A stretch of DNA of 64,000 nt from Misgurnus anguillicaudatus (Eukaryota; Chordata; Actinopteri; Cypriniformes; Cobitidae): NCBI RefSeq assembly GCF_027580225.2, contig NC_073340.2:36242001-36306000 (forward strand), written 5' to 3'. This document shows positions 34,401 through 39,640 of the stretch, one piece after another. A model generated the notes under the pieces. The model was not told the DNA's origin. It searched no databases and saw only the letters and a program-made list of their open reading frames with translations. Every line of letters begins with the position of its first letter. Position 1 is the stretch's first letter. A program made the position numbers and the translations under genes.

Positions 34401-37400
34401 AGGTTGCACGTAAATATCTGTGCTGCCACCAGTACTCCGTCCGAGCGCGTCTTCAGCCAACCTAATATCACGCAAATACGTGACTATTTCACGTATGGAC
34501 CAACGTGAAAATGTCACGTTTTGCCGGTTTTGAACGTGAGCATGTCACGTTTTCTGTTTGTGTCACTTTCACGTTTTGGTTACTCAACTTTTTTGTCCTA
34601 ATTTCTTACCATTGTCGCTTCGGTTTAGGGTTAGATTTACATAAAATGACATCCTTAACTAAACAAACTCTAACCCCAACGTCAGGTGACAATTGGTTAA
34701 CGTTTAGAAAATATAAAATAATAAGTCTTGTATCTTTTTTTTATAAACCAATACTTAAAGTGACAAATACTTAAAGGGGCGGTTTCCCGGACAGGGATTA
34801 GACTACTCATAGACTTAAACACTTTTAAGAGCTCTCCAAACAGAAAACAACTTGCACTTACATTTCTTAAAATACATCAGTGCCCTTTGTTTAACCTCAA
34901 AATGCACACATGTAATGTTTTTAGTAAGGGATATTTGTTAAAACTAGTTATATTTCATAATTAAACTAAGGCCTAGTCCTGGATTAAGCTAATCCTGGTC
35001 CGGGAAACCGCCCCAAAGTGACATATAACACAAGCACCAAATCTAACCCTAAACCGAAGCGACAAAAAGGATTAGAAAATAGGACAAAAAAGTTGAGTAA
35101 CCAAAACGTGAAAGTGACACAAACAGAAAACGTGACATGCTCACGCTCAAAACCGGAAAACGTGATATTTTCACGTTGGTCCATACGTGAAATAGTCACG
35201 TATTTGCGTGATATAGGGTTGCAACAGCACCGCGGCCAGTACTCCAATGCGCAGCTTATTAATACCAAACAAAGTGATACCAAAGTTGGTATTTCTGTCC
35301 AGAAACATTGCAATTTAAACATGGTCTGTGTAACATTATGTAAATTCTGCGTCACGGTCTGATTGTTTTTTCGTTTTCTTGTTATTGACGTTCGCTGAAT
35401 TCTGGGTTTATATTTTAAACTCCCGCTTCAGTGGAGTATAGCCACAGAGCTATTTAACAAGCACGATCTTCCGAGACACTATGCTACTAATAATTCATTA
35501 ATAACTGGTGTTTTCTTGTGCAAAATTAAATATTTATAGTTAAATGTTTATACATATATTAAAAAAAAATTGGGGCGCACAGACGCCCCAAGGGGTCGGC
35601 GGCGCCCTTAGCATTTGCCTATTCCGCCTATGCCCAGGGCCGGCCCTGATTGATAGTCTTTACTTAATTCACTTAAATGAACCTATATTCAGTTAGCCTA
35701 CTGTATGTTTACTTTACTGACATAGCCCAGTGTGCCCAGGAGGGTAATATATTTTTTACAATGTATTCCTAATGACCAACACAAATCTTCTGCCTTGAAA
35801 TCTATAGTTATTTGATTATTTGGTTTAAAAATACTTATACTGTTTGGACCTCCATATTTGTAAAATCCTGCATACGGCCCTGCTCATAATTAAATACAAA
35901 AGGAGGAGAAAAACAGCAAAAAAGTCCACTTTTTGAAAACAATGGCCAGCAATACCACATTAAACAGAAGTAACTGCTGCTGCTTCTGCTTGCCAATCAA
36001 TTCTTGTAAAGTACCTTACCATTAGTATAAAAGTGTATTACATCATTTTTAAAAGTTGTTAAACTCATGTCAAAAAGCGGCACAAGTGGCACAACGGGAT
36101 AAGGAGGGTGGATAATTAGCGAGGGATACCCGGTTCATCTACCCGTTTTACTGACAATTTGATAATTTAATTAATAGTCTTTATTTTACGGATAACTTAA
36201 ACTATGTTTAAAAAAATGTTACTGGAATAATTTGAGTAATGTTCCATTTGTATAGAACGTGTTGTCTTTCTTAACGCCGTAATCGCGTGAAGTGGAAAAT
36301 CGATCCCTGAGCGATCAATCGCAAATAATTTAGCACCTTCACTTGGGACAGCGCCATTGTTACATTGAACTTAGAGGCAGCGTGTTAAGAAACTTCCTAA
36401 GAGACACTTCGGGGAACACACTTAGGAACATAAACAACTTTGCTAAGATATATCTTTCTAAATCTTCTTAGCACGCTTAGAGTGAACGTTATCAGGGAAC
36501 TGGGCCCAGGGCTGGGTTTCCCGATAACGATTGATCTTAGCACTTAAGAGCGCTTTCTACGAGCTACTTAACGAACACTCGTTGTTCATTTACGTGCGTT
36601 TCCCAAAGATGCACGTGAAACGATCGCTCGCAGCTGGGTTTTAAGTGCTACTTACGAGTCGCTATCCATTTGTCAAGTGCTGAAATGTCACATTTAGAAT
36701 GACTCGAATTTGTTGCAGAAGCTTGTTTAGGCTAATGATCTTCAGCTGATGTGCACTAACGTTTTTTTTATAATATTTTTCATTATTGTTTAAACAATTA
36801 TTTGTTTAAAACTATTACAATGTTTTAATAATTTGTGCATAATGAAATATACTTTTCCGTATTTAGTTAGGACTCGTCCCACTGCGAAATGCCTTCTGCA
36901 TTTTATGTATAGTTTAGATTATTATTATCAGTTTTTTATTATCTATGTTTATTTATTATTAGGGATTATTGCATTGTACCTTACTTATTTGCTTTCCTTA
37001 ATCGGATGCCATTTCTTTTCAAAACAGTTATTTTTACTGGAGATTAATTAGAAGCAATTGGTAGGAACCATTTATCAATTCGCTAGTACCAACTTTTACC
37101 AAAATGTACCAAATATGTTTTCCTTCTTTATTAATTTATGTTTAGCATTTAAATTTTATTTATCATTTTAATTTTAAATATATTATATTAAAGTAATTTA
37201 AACAAATAAACAAAGAAGAACCCAATAAATCAATATAGATTTAAAACATTACATTATCGTCATTGCTGGAGTGCAATTTGCTGGTTCTACTGCAGGTGAC
37301 CTTGTAACTCTGTTGTCTTACGATGCACTTATGAATGAACGATTACTCCAGAGCACTCGTAGATCTACGATGATTTTCAAGTGCTACTTAAGTTACAAAG

Positions 37401-39399
37401 CTTTTGGGAAACGGCCCATAATTTTAAGATGATTCGTACGATCGTTTTTACGATCAACTTAGCCTTACGATGCTTTTGGGAAACCCGGCCCAGGTTTGTA
37501 TGTATAAAATTAAGCTTGGAAAAAAAGAACTACATTTTATGTTTAATAAACCATTGATAAAACCAAAGTAATAATAACACTCAAATATATTAATATATTT
37601 GGATCATTATTTTTATTATTTATATATCATTTAGTCACACTAAAATGTTTTAATCAACTAATAATTTATAAAATTAATGACTCAATGACCTTTGTTCCAG
37701 CTTAAATTTTAAGAAATAACTTGAAATAAATGATTTGTTGATGTAAACTTTAAATGCAATAAAAAGTAAAATCAACAAAAAATTTTTTTGTCCAGTTACA
37801 GTAAATAACAATGTTTATTAGCCGTCTGAAACAAAACTCTGTTGTGGACTTGTAAAAAAATAACAAAGTTTAATTTCAAATGTAAAATCAACAACACTTT
37901 TTCAAAAATATTTTTTAACATAATATAATTTAACATAGTGGGCCCTATCTTGCACCCAGCGCAATTGACTTTGTCAGTGACGCATGTTTCATTCGTATTT
38001 TGCACCGGCGCACAGCGGGTTTTTCCCTCCACAGACGCACGTCGGCAAACTAGGGAATGAACTTGCGCTCCCTGGGCGGTTCAGCACAAAAAGGAGGCAT
38101 GTTGCGCCATCCCCGATGCTATTTTGCAGTTTCAAAAAACAATTGCAAAGTGTGTGCACGTTGTGCACGCTATACATTATGGTCAAGCATCTGCCCTTAA
38201 AATAGCATAATGAACAACGCGCAATGCGCCACTGACTTTAGACTAGTTTTTTCTGGTCAGTTGCGCATTGCGTGTTGTTCATTATGCTATTTTAAGGGCG
38301 CATGCTTGACCGTAATGTATAGCATGCACAACGCGCACACACCTTGCTTATCTAATCTACACAGATGCAACAGTTATTTTTGCAAATCATAAATTGTTAC
38401 AATAAAAAATATTAACACATGAGATAAGGGAAATCATTGTGGTGAGCATTGTGGTAATAGTTTTTATTTATTGTGTGGCTGCGTTAAAAAATTATCATAC
38501 AAATAACGATTAAAATATTTTCATAAGTTTGTTGTTTGTCTGTATTATGTTTATTTTATGTAGATAATAATTAAAATGTTTTCATAAGAAACCTTAATGT
38601 ATGTGAACTTGATTTGTAAGTGTACTTTGGGGTTGGACTGCTTGCGTTTCCTTGCTTTCAGCGGTGAGGGTGGACGCAGCCGGGAAAATAGCAACCCAAG
38701 ATCCGCCCACAAAGTCACTTGCGCTTTGCGCTTCGCAATTATGTTTCAGATCGTTAAAATAGGGCCCAGTATATTTTAACATAATTTATATTTTTAAGAA
38801 TGTTTAATATTTGTAACCATGTTTAAACAATTTGTATTATATTGACAATGGATAGTTAGGAAACAATAGATAAAGTAAATGTTATTACAGTAAAGATTAT
38901 ATGAAGTGTAGAAAATTTATCACAGTACCTGTTGTTGGTACAATTGTTGTTGTTGTTGTTTCTTCAGTGGTTACTTCAACTGTTGATTAATGATTATTGA
39001 TTATTTCACCAGTAAAATATAACAAGGTTTAATTTTAAATAAAAAATCAATGTTTTAAAATTATATTTGAACAATATTTTTTTAAGAATGATTAATATCT
39101 TTGTTAATAACCCTCTTTAAACAACATTTCTTTGACTAGCAAAGGAGAGCAAGAAAACAAATGTCATTACAGTAAAAGATTGATCACAGTACCTGTTGTT
39201 TGTCCATTGATTATTTCACCTGTTGAATACAAAATATGTATTATGATCATAAGTTATAATATTAGCAAATAATACTTCACATGTTTTAATCATTCTCAAA
39301 CACAAGACAGATTCATCAGTTATGTATTTAAAGATGTGTTAAACACTCACCATTAAACAGCACCAGCAGACACACAGACAATGAGATTAAAAACCTCAT
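10418..39399 (-). CDS. Gene B: secreted uromodulin/GP2-like protein (4x D8C, EGF-like, ZP domain), 15 coding exons
   Basis: Spliced reading on the minus strand: 39399-39351, 39219-39193, 38979-38929, 24207-23794, 23504-23112, 23030-22962, 15862-15473, 15324-14902, 14756-14637, 14562-14378, 11552-11395, 11288-11043, 10961-10802, 10637-10535, 10452-10418. Every junction has AG acceptor and GT donor, the phases agree, and the total is 2823 bp, a multiple of three, ending in TAG. Exons from the signal peptide through the EGF-like exon are all phase 1-1, as expected for shuffled extracellular modules. Known family: uromodulin, GP2 and OIT3 combine D8C, EGF-like and ZP modules; the ZP module polymerises into extracellular filaments and D8C-bearing members can bind bacterial glycans. 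Inference: a secreted, possibly filament-forming mucosal or egg/serum protein. Odd: four D8C copies, no C-terminal membrane or GPI signal, and a 14.7 kb intron packed with transposons. Additional small linker exons in that intron could have been missed. Confidence 0.85.
10535..10637 (-). CDS. Gene B exon: ZP-C end, proprotein cleavage site and hydrophobic patch
   Basis: Reads SCVSGYQRRARRSLDFHDSS, then SISMGPLIGAGGET. RRARRS is a furin/hepsin-type cleavage site that in ZP proteins releases the propeptide and starts polymerisation; SMGPLI resembles the external hydrophobic patch (for example the LGPI region of uromodulin). This indicates a polymerisation-competent layout by family knowledge. 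Confidence 0.8.
10802..10961 (-). CDS. Gene B exon: ZP-C subdomain, second half
   Basis: Reads CPNPHDNTVKILQNGNST, SRFSFRMFVFSADSTKLYLH and CAVHLCLANNNCTT. CPNP, the F.F..F stretch and LHC.V.LC match ZP-C of the uromodulin/GP2 type. Two potential N-glycosylation sequons (NST, NCT). Confidence 0.85.
11043..11288 (-). CDS. Gene B exon: ZP-C subdomain, first half
   Basis: Phase 2-2, 82 codons' worth. Contains VMHQTLPAGHGMYQVRMIPY, NQEIFVEVRVDGVD, LVTVIDTCWATPVNDP and the end of the exon at LRWDLITGE. The DTCWATP motif is the hallmark of the first ZP-C cysteine. The TAA read in the genomic frame is in the intron, beyond the GTAAGAG donor. Confidence 0.85.
11395..11552 (-). CDS. Gene B exon: end of ZP-N and inter-domain linker
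   Basis: Starts ANGTDIIYENFIMSGRQSSG, then DVISRERNLQISFSCAYPQF. The IYEN ... ISR ... I.FSC.YP string is the conserved last strand of ZP-N. Phase 0 to 2. A 2.8 kb intron separates it from the previous exon and holds the Harbinger-like element at 11706-12921. Confidence 0.85.
11706..12921 (+). mobile_element. Harbinger-like element in a gene B intron, 3-bp TSD AAT
   Basis: Begins GGGCCCTATTTTAACGATC and ends TGCAAGATAGGGCCC, flanked by AAT at 11703-11705 and 12922-12924. The interior at 11940-12310 carries a decayed Myb-like reading: AEETHVLV, KDREV, CAKHYNDVRRRADPKLASI and GFGGFEIGHKKRKQG are recognisable in shifting frames. Myb-like proteins are the second gene of PIF/Harbinger transposons. 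A shorter inverted copy sits at 37940-38767. Confidence 0.65.
11940..12340 (+). pseudogene. Decayed Harbinger Myb-like protein gene
   Basis: Fragments in different frames resemble the SANT/Myb-like DNA-binding protein of fish Harbinger elements: an AEETHVLV-like helix, then NDVRRRADPKLAS and a basic HKKRKQGPTPK tail. Frameshifts and stops separate the pieces. Only the last part is open (12108-12341). Confidence 0.5.
12925..14377. other. Gene B intron between ZP exons 1 and 2, AT-rich
   Basis: No exon or clear mobile element. A minisatellite lies at 13291-13380. The rest is low-complexity AT-rich sequence. Confidence 0.5.
13291..13380. repeat. 19-bp minisatellite, about 4.6 copies
   Basis: Diverged units of the form GATTCGCTGAGCTCTAAAT repeat every 19 bp (GATTCGCTAAGCTTTGAGT, GATTCACTGAGCTTTGAAT, and so on). 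Confidence 0.7.
14378..14562 (-). CDS. Gene B exon: ZP-N subdomain, first half
   Basis: Phase 1 start, phase 0 end, 185 bp. Reads DIIETCESSTGNISISRCQ, then LFEAGFSASNLHLNDPRCRG, VEFSFDNNGHNCGTNLM. The LHLNDPRC and C-G-T pattern is diagnostic of ZP-N in the uromodulin group (xDPxC). NIS is a possible glycosylation site. Confidence 0.85.
14637..14756 (-). CDS. Gene B exon: EGF-like / linker module before ZP
   Basis: Forty codons, phase 1-1: starts APTDPCRSLNCTEDEYCGE, then LSGVYGCFCKNNQARSDPD. The C-x4-C-x6-C ... GVYGCFC spacing is the EGF-like segment that comes right before ZP domains in uromodulin and GP2. Six cysteines fit three disulphides. NCT is an N-glycosylation sequon. Confidence 0.8.
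14902..15324 (-). CDS. Gene B exon: D8C domain 4 (10-Cys type)
   Basis: A 141-codon phase 1-1 exon starting VVYSTPSVDPCYSYTSLDE, then FSPCDYNVNWNGWYRLFING, MSESCAGWGMC, HPQLEDGIVRRHVC, WNGCCGFES, IQVKACPGNYYVYEF and ASYCAG. All ten cysteines of the full module are present, as in D8C2. It lies about 150 bp downstream of D8C3 in transcript order and directly precedes the EGF-like exon, the order found in uromodulin-family proteins with respect to the ZP module being C-terminal. Confidence 0.85.
15473..15862 (-). CDS. Gene B exon: D8C domain 3 (6-Cys type)
   Basis: A 130-codon phase 1-1 exon beginning GDPCVSYDILDDYWRNTE, with DGWYRLFLNGVSAQMPDWC, HPGVEDGVVTREVYG, IQVKACPGDYYVYKF and PSYCAG. It has six cysteines, missing the same four positions as D8C1, and shares the YYVYK and PSYCAG wording with D8C1. 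This supports origin from a duplicated D8C pair. Confidence 0.85.
15863..16489. repeat. Gene B intron with common teleost repeat
   Basis: About 16030-16200 resembles a widespread fish hAT-like repeat: AAACACACCTGAAGCAGCC, CTTACTAGGCATACTAGAAA, AAACTCTGCAGGACACCGG, CCTCCAGGACCGAAGTTG. The exact ends and a TSD were not found. Confidence 0.5.
16490..16682 (+). repeat. DIRS left inverted terminal repeat with TATA box
   Basis: Starts GTTCCCTTTCAGTCGGTCAC. From ACGTCACGTCGTGACCGACG to GTGCATAATACC it is the reverse complement of 22554-22724. TATATAAGG near 16643 is a likely promoter TATA box for the element. Confidence 0.75.
17010..18182 (+). CDS. DIRS element ORF1, gag-like protein
   Basis: A 390-residue ORF on the element strand. 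The N-terminus has a Cys/His cluster (CSVSGCGVFI, HKRCLSCLGLQH, CPVCEG) that may bind zinc or nucleic acid; the middle is Pro/Ser-rich; the C-terminal third is helical with Ala-rich stretches (ATDLALRATKVTARAVGRAM). Position before RT and the family layout indicate the capsid-like ORF1 of DIRS elements. Its end overlaps the RT frame by 37 bp. The first ATG of the open frame lies in good sequence context just after the ITR leader. Confidence 0.7.
   Translation: MDFRPCSVSGCGVFIAPQDGHKRCLSCLGLQHAEAALRDSSCPVCEGMTIADLWRRVSFLRQRPPPSQSGAAKGAATRLAKDDLRITVLGRSAGSSSSSQRPDPLPAEVPMETSGPCSTVASRSVEPPPDAMSTVTSEGGLSASDVDPDPLPPSGQVAASAFDPEMAAMLARAAEAVGLEWTKPPPPEPSRLDDWFFGGARASQSSPPVPFFPEVHEELTRSWKTPFSARNRPYQPLPLTSLEGGDAKGYTGIPSVERPVAMQLCPAGVASSWRDQPTLPSRACKQSSALSGAAYKACGEAASALHAMALLQVHQAKALRDLHAGGHDSAEFSELRAATDLALRATKVTARAVGRAMSTLVVQERHLPDRPVRRDGRGVCTAILRGQEAD
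18146..20791 (+). CDS. DIRS element ORF2, reverse transcriptase and RNase H
   Basis: An 881-residue frame; roughly the first 270 residues are low-complexity and the true start is uncertain. RT blocks: YFIVPKKSGGLRPILDLR, WFASIDLKDAYFHV, VLPFGLSLSPRVFTKV and the catalytic AYLDDWLI near residue 453. RNase H: CTDASDTGWG near residue 620, HINCREMWAV, VRTDNTATVAYINRQGG and LNVEADALSR. After it comes a conserved region (IDLFASPETTHCRLFYS) found in DIRS polyproteins; I do not assign it a function. Stop TGA overlaps the ATG of the recombinase ORF (ATGA). Confidence 0.85.
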   Translation: MHSNSPRPRSRLRPSLRSCHVGSVLRLPHPRRRLSLLLAEGVLRRPPPFLPGALLRSEERVVSSPPRPLSPLKRVVKQEQRGPETGDLEMEGIALREMVKAPLPPPEEGRLGNLLFHFSVPPTFQSAPTNPQKERIPLPSLGLQMSSGDTSGLITPPRSPTHQRRTRATHRLITPPRSQPVGDSYGLITHRLPPPSPEGASSGVRCLQQSLPYSTTQQRTQVSVITHNTAVGAAVTHTPAITSVAPAAGTPIVPLVPLARYLGAWEQLPSPSRWLLRTIRLGYAIQFARRPPKFSGVRFTTVRAADAHVLRAEIAVLLAKDAIQPVPPAEMRSGFYSPYFIVPKKSGGLRPILDLRLLNRALHRMPFKMLTPKRIFTCIRPNDWFASIDLKDAYFHVSILPRHRPFLRFAFGGRAYQYKVLPFGLSLSPRVFTKVVEGALKPLRERGVRILAYLDDWLIIAQTRQTLCDHRDLTLKHLARFGLRVNWEKSKLCPVQRISFLGMELDSIDLTARLTEARVQSILTCLNTFKSKSAVPLKQFQKLLGHMAAAAAVTPLGLLHMRPLQHWLHDRVPRRAWLRGIHRVTITPACRRTFTPWSDRAFLRAGVPLRQVSRHAIVCTDASDTGWGATYDGLAASGVWTTPQLHWHINCREMWAVYLALVRFSNELRGKDVLVRTDNTATVAYINRQGGLRSRHLSHLARHLLTWSQKNLRSLRAIYIPGTLNVEADALSRAARPGEWRLHPIAVQQIWRRFGNAQIDLFASPETTHCRLFYSLADDSLGVDALAHSWPRNMRKYAFPPVSLIAQTLCKIREDEESVLLVALYWTTRSWFPELSLLATAPPWKIPLRKDLLSQQEGTLWHPRPDLWNLHVWSLDGARRI
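20788..21786 (+). CDS. DIRS element ORF3, tyrosine recombinase
   Basis: A 332-residue protein starting MSDLPQEV. Catalytic residues of the tyrosine recombinase family are visible: Arg in ALASVKRIGD near residue 153, HSTR in RAHSTRSVASSW near residue 280, and Tyr in TRFYSVR near residue 317. It would integrate the circular cDNA. The start is chosen because the ATG overlaps the RT stop; the same frame is open far upstream to 18760, but that part is only the shadow of the RT ORF. Confidence 0.85.
   Translation: MSDLPQEVSNTIAAARAPSTRQAYALKWNLFVDWCSSRSENPRECPFSVVLLYLQRRLENRLSPSTIKVDIAAISAHHSPVNGRTVGQHDLVIRFLRGARRLNPSRPPSIPPWDLSLVLKSLQEAPFEPLHSVSVKFLTMKTLTLLALASVKRIGDIHAFSVDESCLQFGPAASSVTLRPRPGFVPKVPTTPFRDQVVNLQALPLEEAEPAMALLCPVRALRVYIDRTQSFRTSDQLFVCYGGQQKGKAVTKQRMSHWIVDTIALAYQKQNVPCPFNLRAHSTRSVASSWALARGSSLTDICRAAGWATPNTFTRFYSVRVEPVSTRVLSTN
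22373..22481. repeat. DIRS internal complementary region (circle-junction template)
   Basis: 22373-22425 is the reverse complement of the outer left end of the element (…GACTGAAAGGGAAC), and 22426-22481 is the reverse complement of the outer right end (GTCTCGGTTACGTATG…). The two outer ends are thus joined back to back at 22425/22426, as the DIRS1 replication model requires. Confidence 0.8.
22554..22767 (-). repeat. DIRS right inverted terminal repeat
   Basis: Reverse complement of the left ITR for about 170 bp, extended outward by a different end (CGTAACCGAGAC) that is matched only in the internal complementary region. Confidence 0.8.
22962..23030 (-). CDS. Gene B exon: Thr/Ser-rich linker between D8C2 and D8C3
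   Basis: Twenty-three codons, phase 1-1, acceptor CTGTAG and donor GTAGG. The translation DVSTTSEVISTTP followed by AIFTGSTTTP is rich in Thr, Ser and Pro, suggesting an O-glycosylated hinge. The next intron holds the DIRS-type element. No protein match was possible here; the call rests on splice sites, phase and composition. Confidence 0.65.
23112..23504 (-). CDS. Gene B exon: D8C domain 2 (10-Cys type)
   Basis: A 131-codon phase 1-1 exon starting VAFSSINNDPCYNYESLD, with WNGWYRLYHYG, MPESCPNTSSC, HPQIEDGVVIREVC, WGACC and VKACPGNYYVYEL. It holds ten cysteines, including CC and the residue before GWYR that D8C1 lacks. It follows D8C1 by an intron of about 290 bp, so the two modules are physically paired. 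Donor is GTAAGAC. Confidence 0.85.
23794..24207 (-). CDS. Gene B exon: D8C domain 1 (6-Cys type)
   Basis: A 138-codon phase 1-1 exon. It starts VSTTVSSDPCNNY, carries WNGWYRMYLNGESAQMSEWC in the centre, NGSHPRIEDGVVTREV, then IQVKACPGDYYVYKL and ends SYCAG. This is the D8C signature of uromodulin, GP2 and OIT3 (DPC..., GWYR, HP..EDG.V.R, V.AC.G.YYVY). Only six cysteines are present; the positions before GWYR, after REV, one of the CC pair and the first of the C-terminal pair are replaced. The methionine-led stretch upstream is intron read-through. Confidence 0.85.
24208..26312. other. Giant gene B intron, distal part; repeats, no exon found
   Basis: 24880-25400 is related to the element at 48816-49323 (AATTATGCAGAACTTTAAGGC). 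25440-26275 matches 1-635 and inverted 4720-5450, including the ACCACCGGGCCGC repeat. 24250-24870 is AT-rich and unassigned. Confidence 0.5.
26671..26812. repeat. 55-bp inverted repeat with 32-base loop, Penelope-like / hammerhead-like
   Basis: Arms 26671-26725 and 26758-26812 are complementary apart from one mismatch. The loop region reads CCTGAAGATGGTCTTTTGAC then CGAAAGC, resembling the hammerhead core CUGANGA-stem II-GAAA with GGTC/GACC as stem II. Such motifs are known in Penelope-like retroelement ends. An extra T after CTGAAGA breaks the canonical pairing, so activity is doubtful. Confidence 0.45.
27126..29396. mobile_element. PIF/Harbinger-like MITE with TSD TTA, split by a hAT element
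   Basis: Inverted ends AGGCCGGGGTATAC (left) and AGCCGAAAGTATAC (right, reverse-complemented), flanked by TTA at 27123-27125 and 29397-29399. CpG-rich subterminal sequence on both sides (CGCGTCCGCG / GGACGTCCGCG). Without the nested hAT it is about 0.6 kb. Confidence 0.55.
27293..28964 (+). mobile_element. hAT-type element, second copy, TSD CTGTCAGG
   Basis: Left end CAGGCGGGGAGC, right end ATCCGCCACTG; perfect 8-bp duplication CTGTCAGG at 27285-27292 and 28965-28972. Nearly colinear with 2301-3941. It has a small extra piece at about 27405-27490 with GACGC/GCGTC inverted motifs (GCGTCAATA, TTGACGC). Confidence 0.8.
29792..31361. other. Giant gene B intron; duplicated block with a paralogous empty site
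   Basis: 29792-29970 matches 1670-1840, and 30719-31215 matches 1855-1876 joined to 5705-6120, i.e. copy A without the hAT element. 29972-30715 has no counterpart in copy A. No exon was found. Confidence 0.55.
31362..32602 (+). mobile_element. Tc1/mariner-like element with degenerate transposase
   Basis: Perfect inverted ends CAGTTTTTTCCAATTGCTAA at both sides, flanked by TA. Inside, an IS630/Tc1 DDE-domain fragment is readable. Length 1241 bp, typical for Tc1-like elements. Confidence 0.75.
31772..32158 (+). pseudogene. Tc1-like transposase remnant (DDE domain)
   Basis: A 128-codon open fragment with VVWHNVSFYRAAPVQNWF and YLPPYLPFLNPIEELYGR. The second block is the classic Tc1/IS630 YLPPYSP.LNPIE motif containing the third acidic residue. 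The second catalytic Asp expected before NVSF is His here. The N-terminal DNA-binding part is not open, so the gene is dead. Confidence 0.7.
32603..33602. other. Giant gene B intron, nothing recognised
   Basis: AT-rich, no splice-bounded exon and no element ends seen up to the hAT TSD at 33595-33602. Confidence 0.5.
33603..35648 (-). mobile_element. hAT-type element, same family as 1877-5696, inverted, TSD ATTGATAG
   Basis: CAGGGCCGGCCCTGGCCAAT at left and TATGCCCAGGGCCGGCCCTG at right, flanked by a perfect 8-bp duplication ATTGATAG (33595-33602 and 35649-35656). It is interrupted by a palindromic element at about 34458-35218. Confidence 0.85.
34458..35218. mobile_element. Palindromic MITE (TAATATCACGCAAATACG ends) with a nested element
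   Basis: Long inverted arms: 34458-34760 against 35015-35218, with repeated ACGTGAAA/TTTCACGT motifs. The hAT sequence resumes on both sides (CTTCAGC / CAGCACCGCGG). The centre holds another element at about 34777-35013 with inverted ends GGGGCGGTTTCCCGGAC / GTCCGGGAAACCGCCCC. Confidence 0.65.
35657..37939. other. Giant gene B intron; one further TIR element, no exon
   Basis: 36510-37492 has inverted ends CAGGGCTGGGTTTCCCGATA and, reverse-complemented, GGGCCGGGTTTCCCAAAAGC, enriched in ACGAT/ATCGT motifs; likely a hAT-type element. 37497-37936 matches 6305-6760. Confidence 0.5.
37940..38767 (-). mobile_element. Harbinger-like element, inverted copy, TSD AGT
   Basis: GGGCCCTATCTTGCACCCAG to CGTTAAAATAGGGCCC, flanked by AGT at 37937-37939 and 38768-38770. 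Same family as 11706-12921 but most of the Myb-like region is deleted, and a long internal hairpin (38145-38347) is present. Confidence 0.65.
38145..38347. repeat. Long hairpin, arms about 92 bp
   Basis: 38145-38236 is nearly the reverse complement of 38256-38347 with a 19-base spacer (TTTAGACTAGTTTTTTCTG). It looks like an inverted duplication of part of the Harbinger-like element. Confidence 0.65.
38929..38979 (-). CDS. Gene B Thr-rich stalk exon
   Basis: Seventeen codons, phase 1-1, encoding VEVTTEETTTTTIVPTT. The (ACA)n core suggests a mucin-like O-glycosylated stalk. The acceptor is the CAACAG at 38980-38981; the longer reading upstream has no AG, and in gene A it would bring in a stop. 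The gene A counterpart at 6878-6916 is four codons shorter, so the exon varies in length between paralogues. Confidence 0.65.
39193..39219 (-). CDS. Gene B 27-bp microexon
   Basis: Nine codons, phase 1-1, between a clean ..CAACAG acceptor and a GTACTG donor, encoding EIINGQTT plus a split Gly codon. The paralogue at 7146-7172 has the same length and phase and differs by one residue (R for Q). It lies just after the signal peptide, so it would form the mature N-terminus. Confidence 0.7.
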
Positions 39400-39409
39400 T
39401 GTGAAAAAC
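39351..39409 (-). CDS. Gene B exon with start codon and signal peptide
   Basis: An AG acceptor precedes a ten-base leader and the ATG at 39399. The exon encodes MRFLISLSVCLLVLFNG, a short classical signal peptide with one basic residue and a hydrophobic core, and splits the Gly codon (phase 1) at a GTGAG donor. The gene A exon at 7304-7362 encodes an identical start, which supports the start choice. An upstream untranslated exon seems to end at 39539 (CACAG|GT). Confidence 0.85.
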
Positions 39410-39539
39410 CTGCACCTGCACACACATAATGTTTGTATATTTAATACACTGTTTAAAGAAAATTCTTTTACACGACCAAACTGATTCATTAAAAATAAAA
39501 AAGTAAACATGATGAGAATTAAATTAACCTGTGATGAAA

Positions 39540-39640
39540 AGCTACTGCAGAGCAAAATCACTGAGTCTCTCTTCAACAGATGAAGCAGAACAGTGATGCT
39601 GCAGGTGTTCAAATCTGTGTTTTTATACATAAATGTGGGT
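39540..39640 (-). promoter_or_regulatory. Gene B core promoter and 5' untranslated exon
   Basis: Minus-strand TATAAAA at 39621-39627, followed by a segment conserved with gene A (GAACACCTG ... CTTCATC ...) that ends at a CACAG|GT donor at 39539. The layout is TATA box, 5' UTR exon of about 60 bp, short intron, then the exon with the ATG. The same arrangement at 7491-7581 in gene A supports it. Confidence 0.5.
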
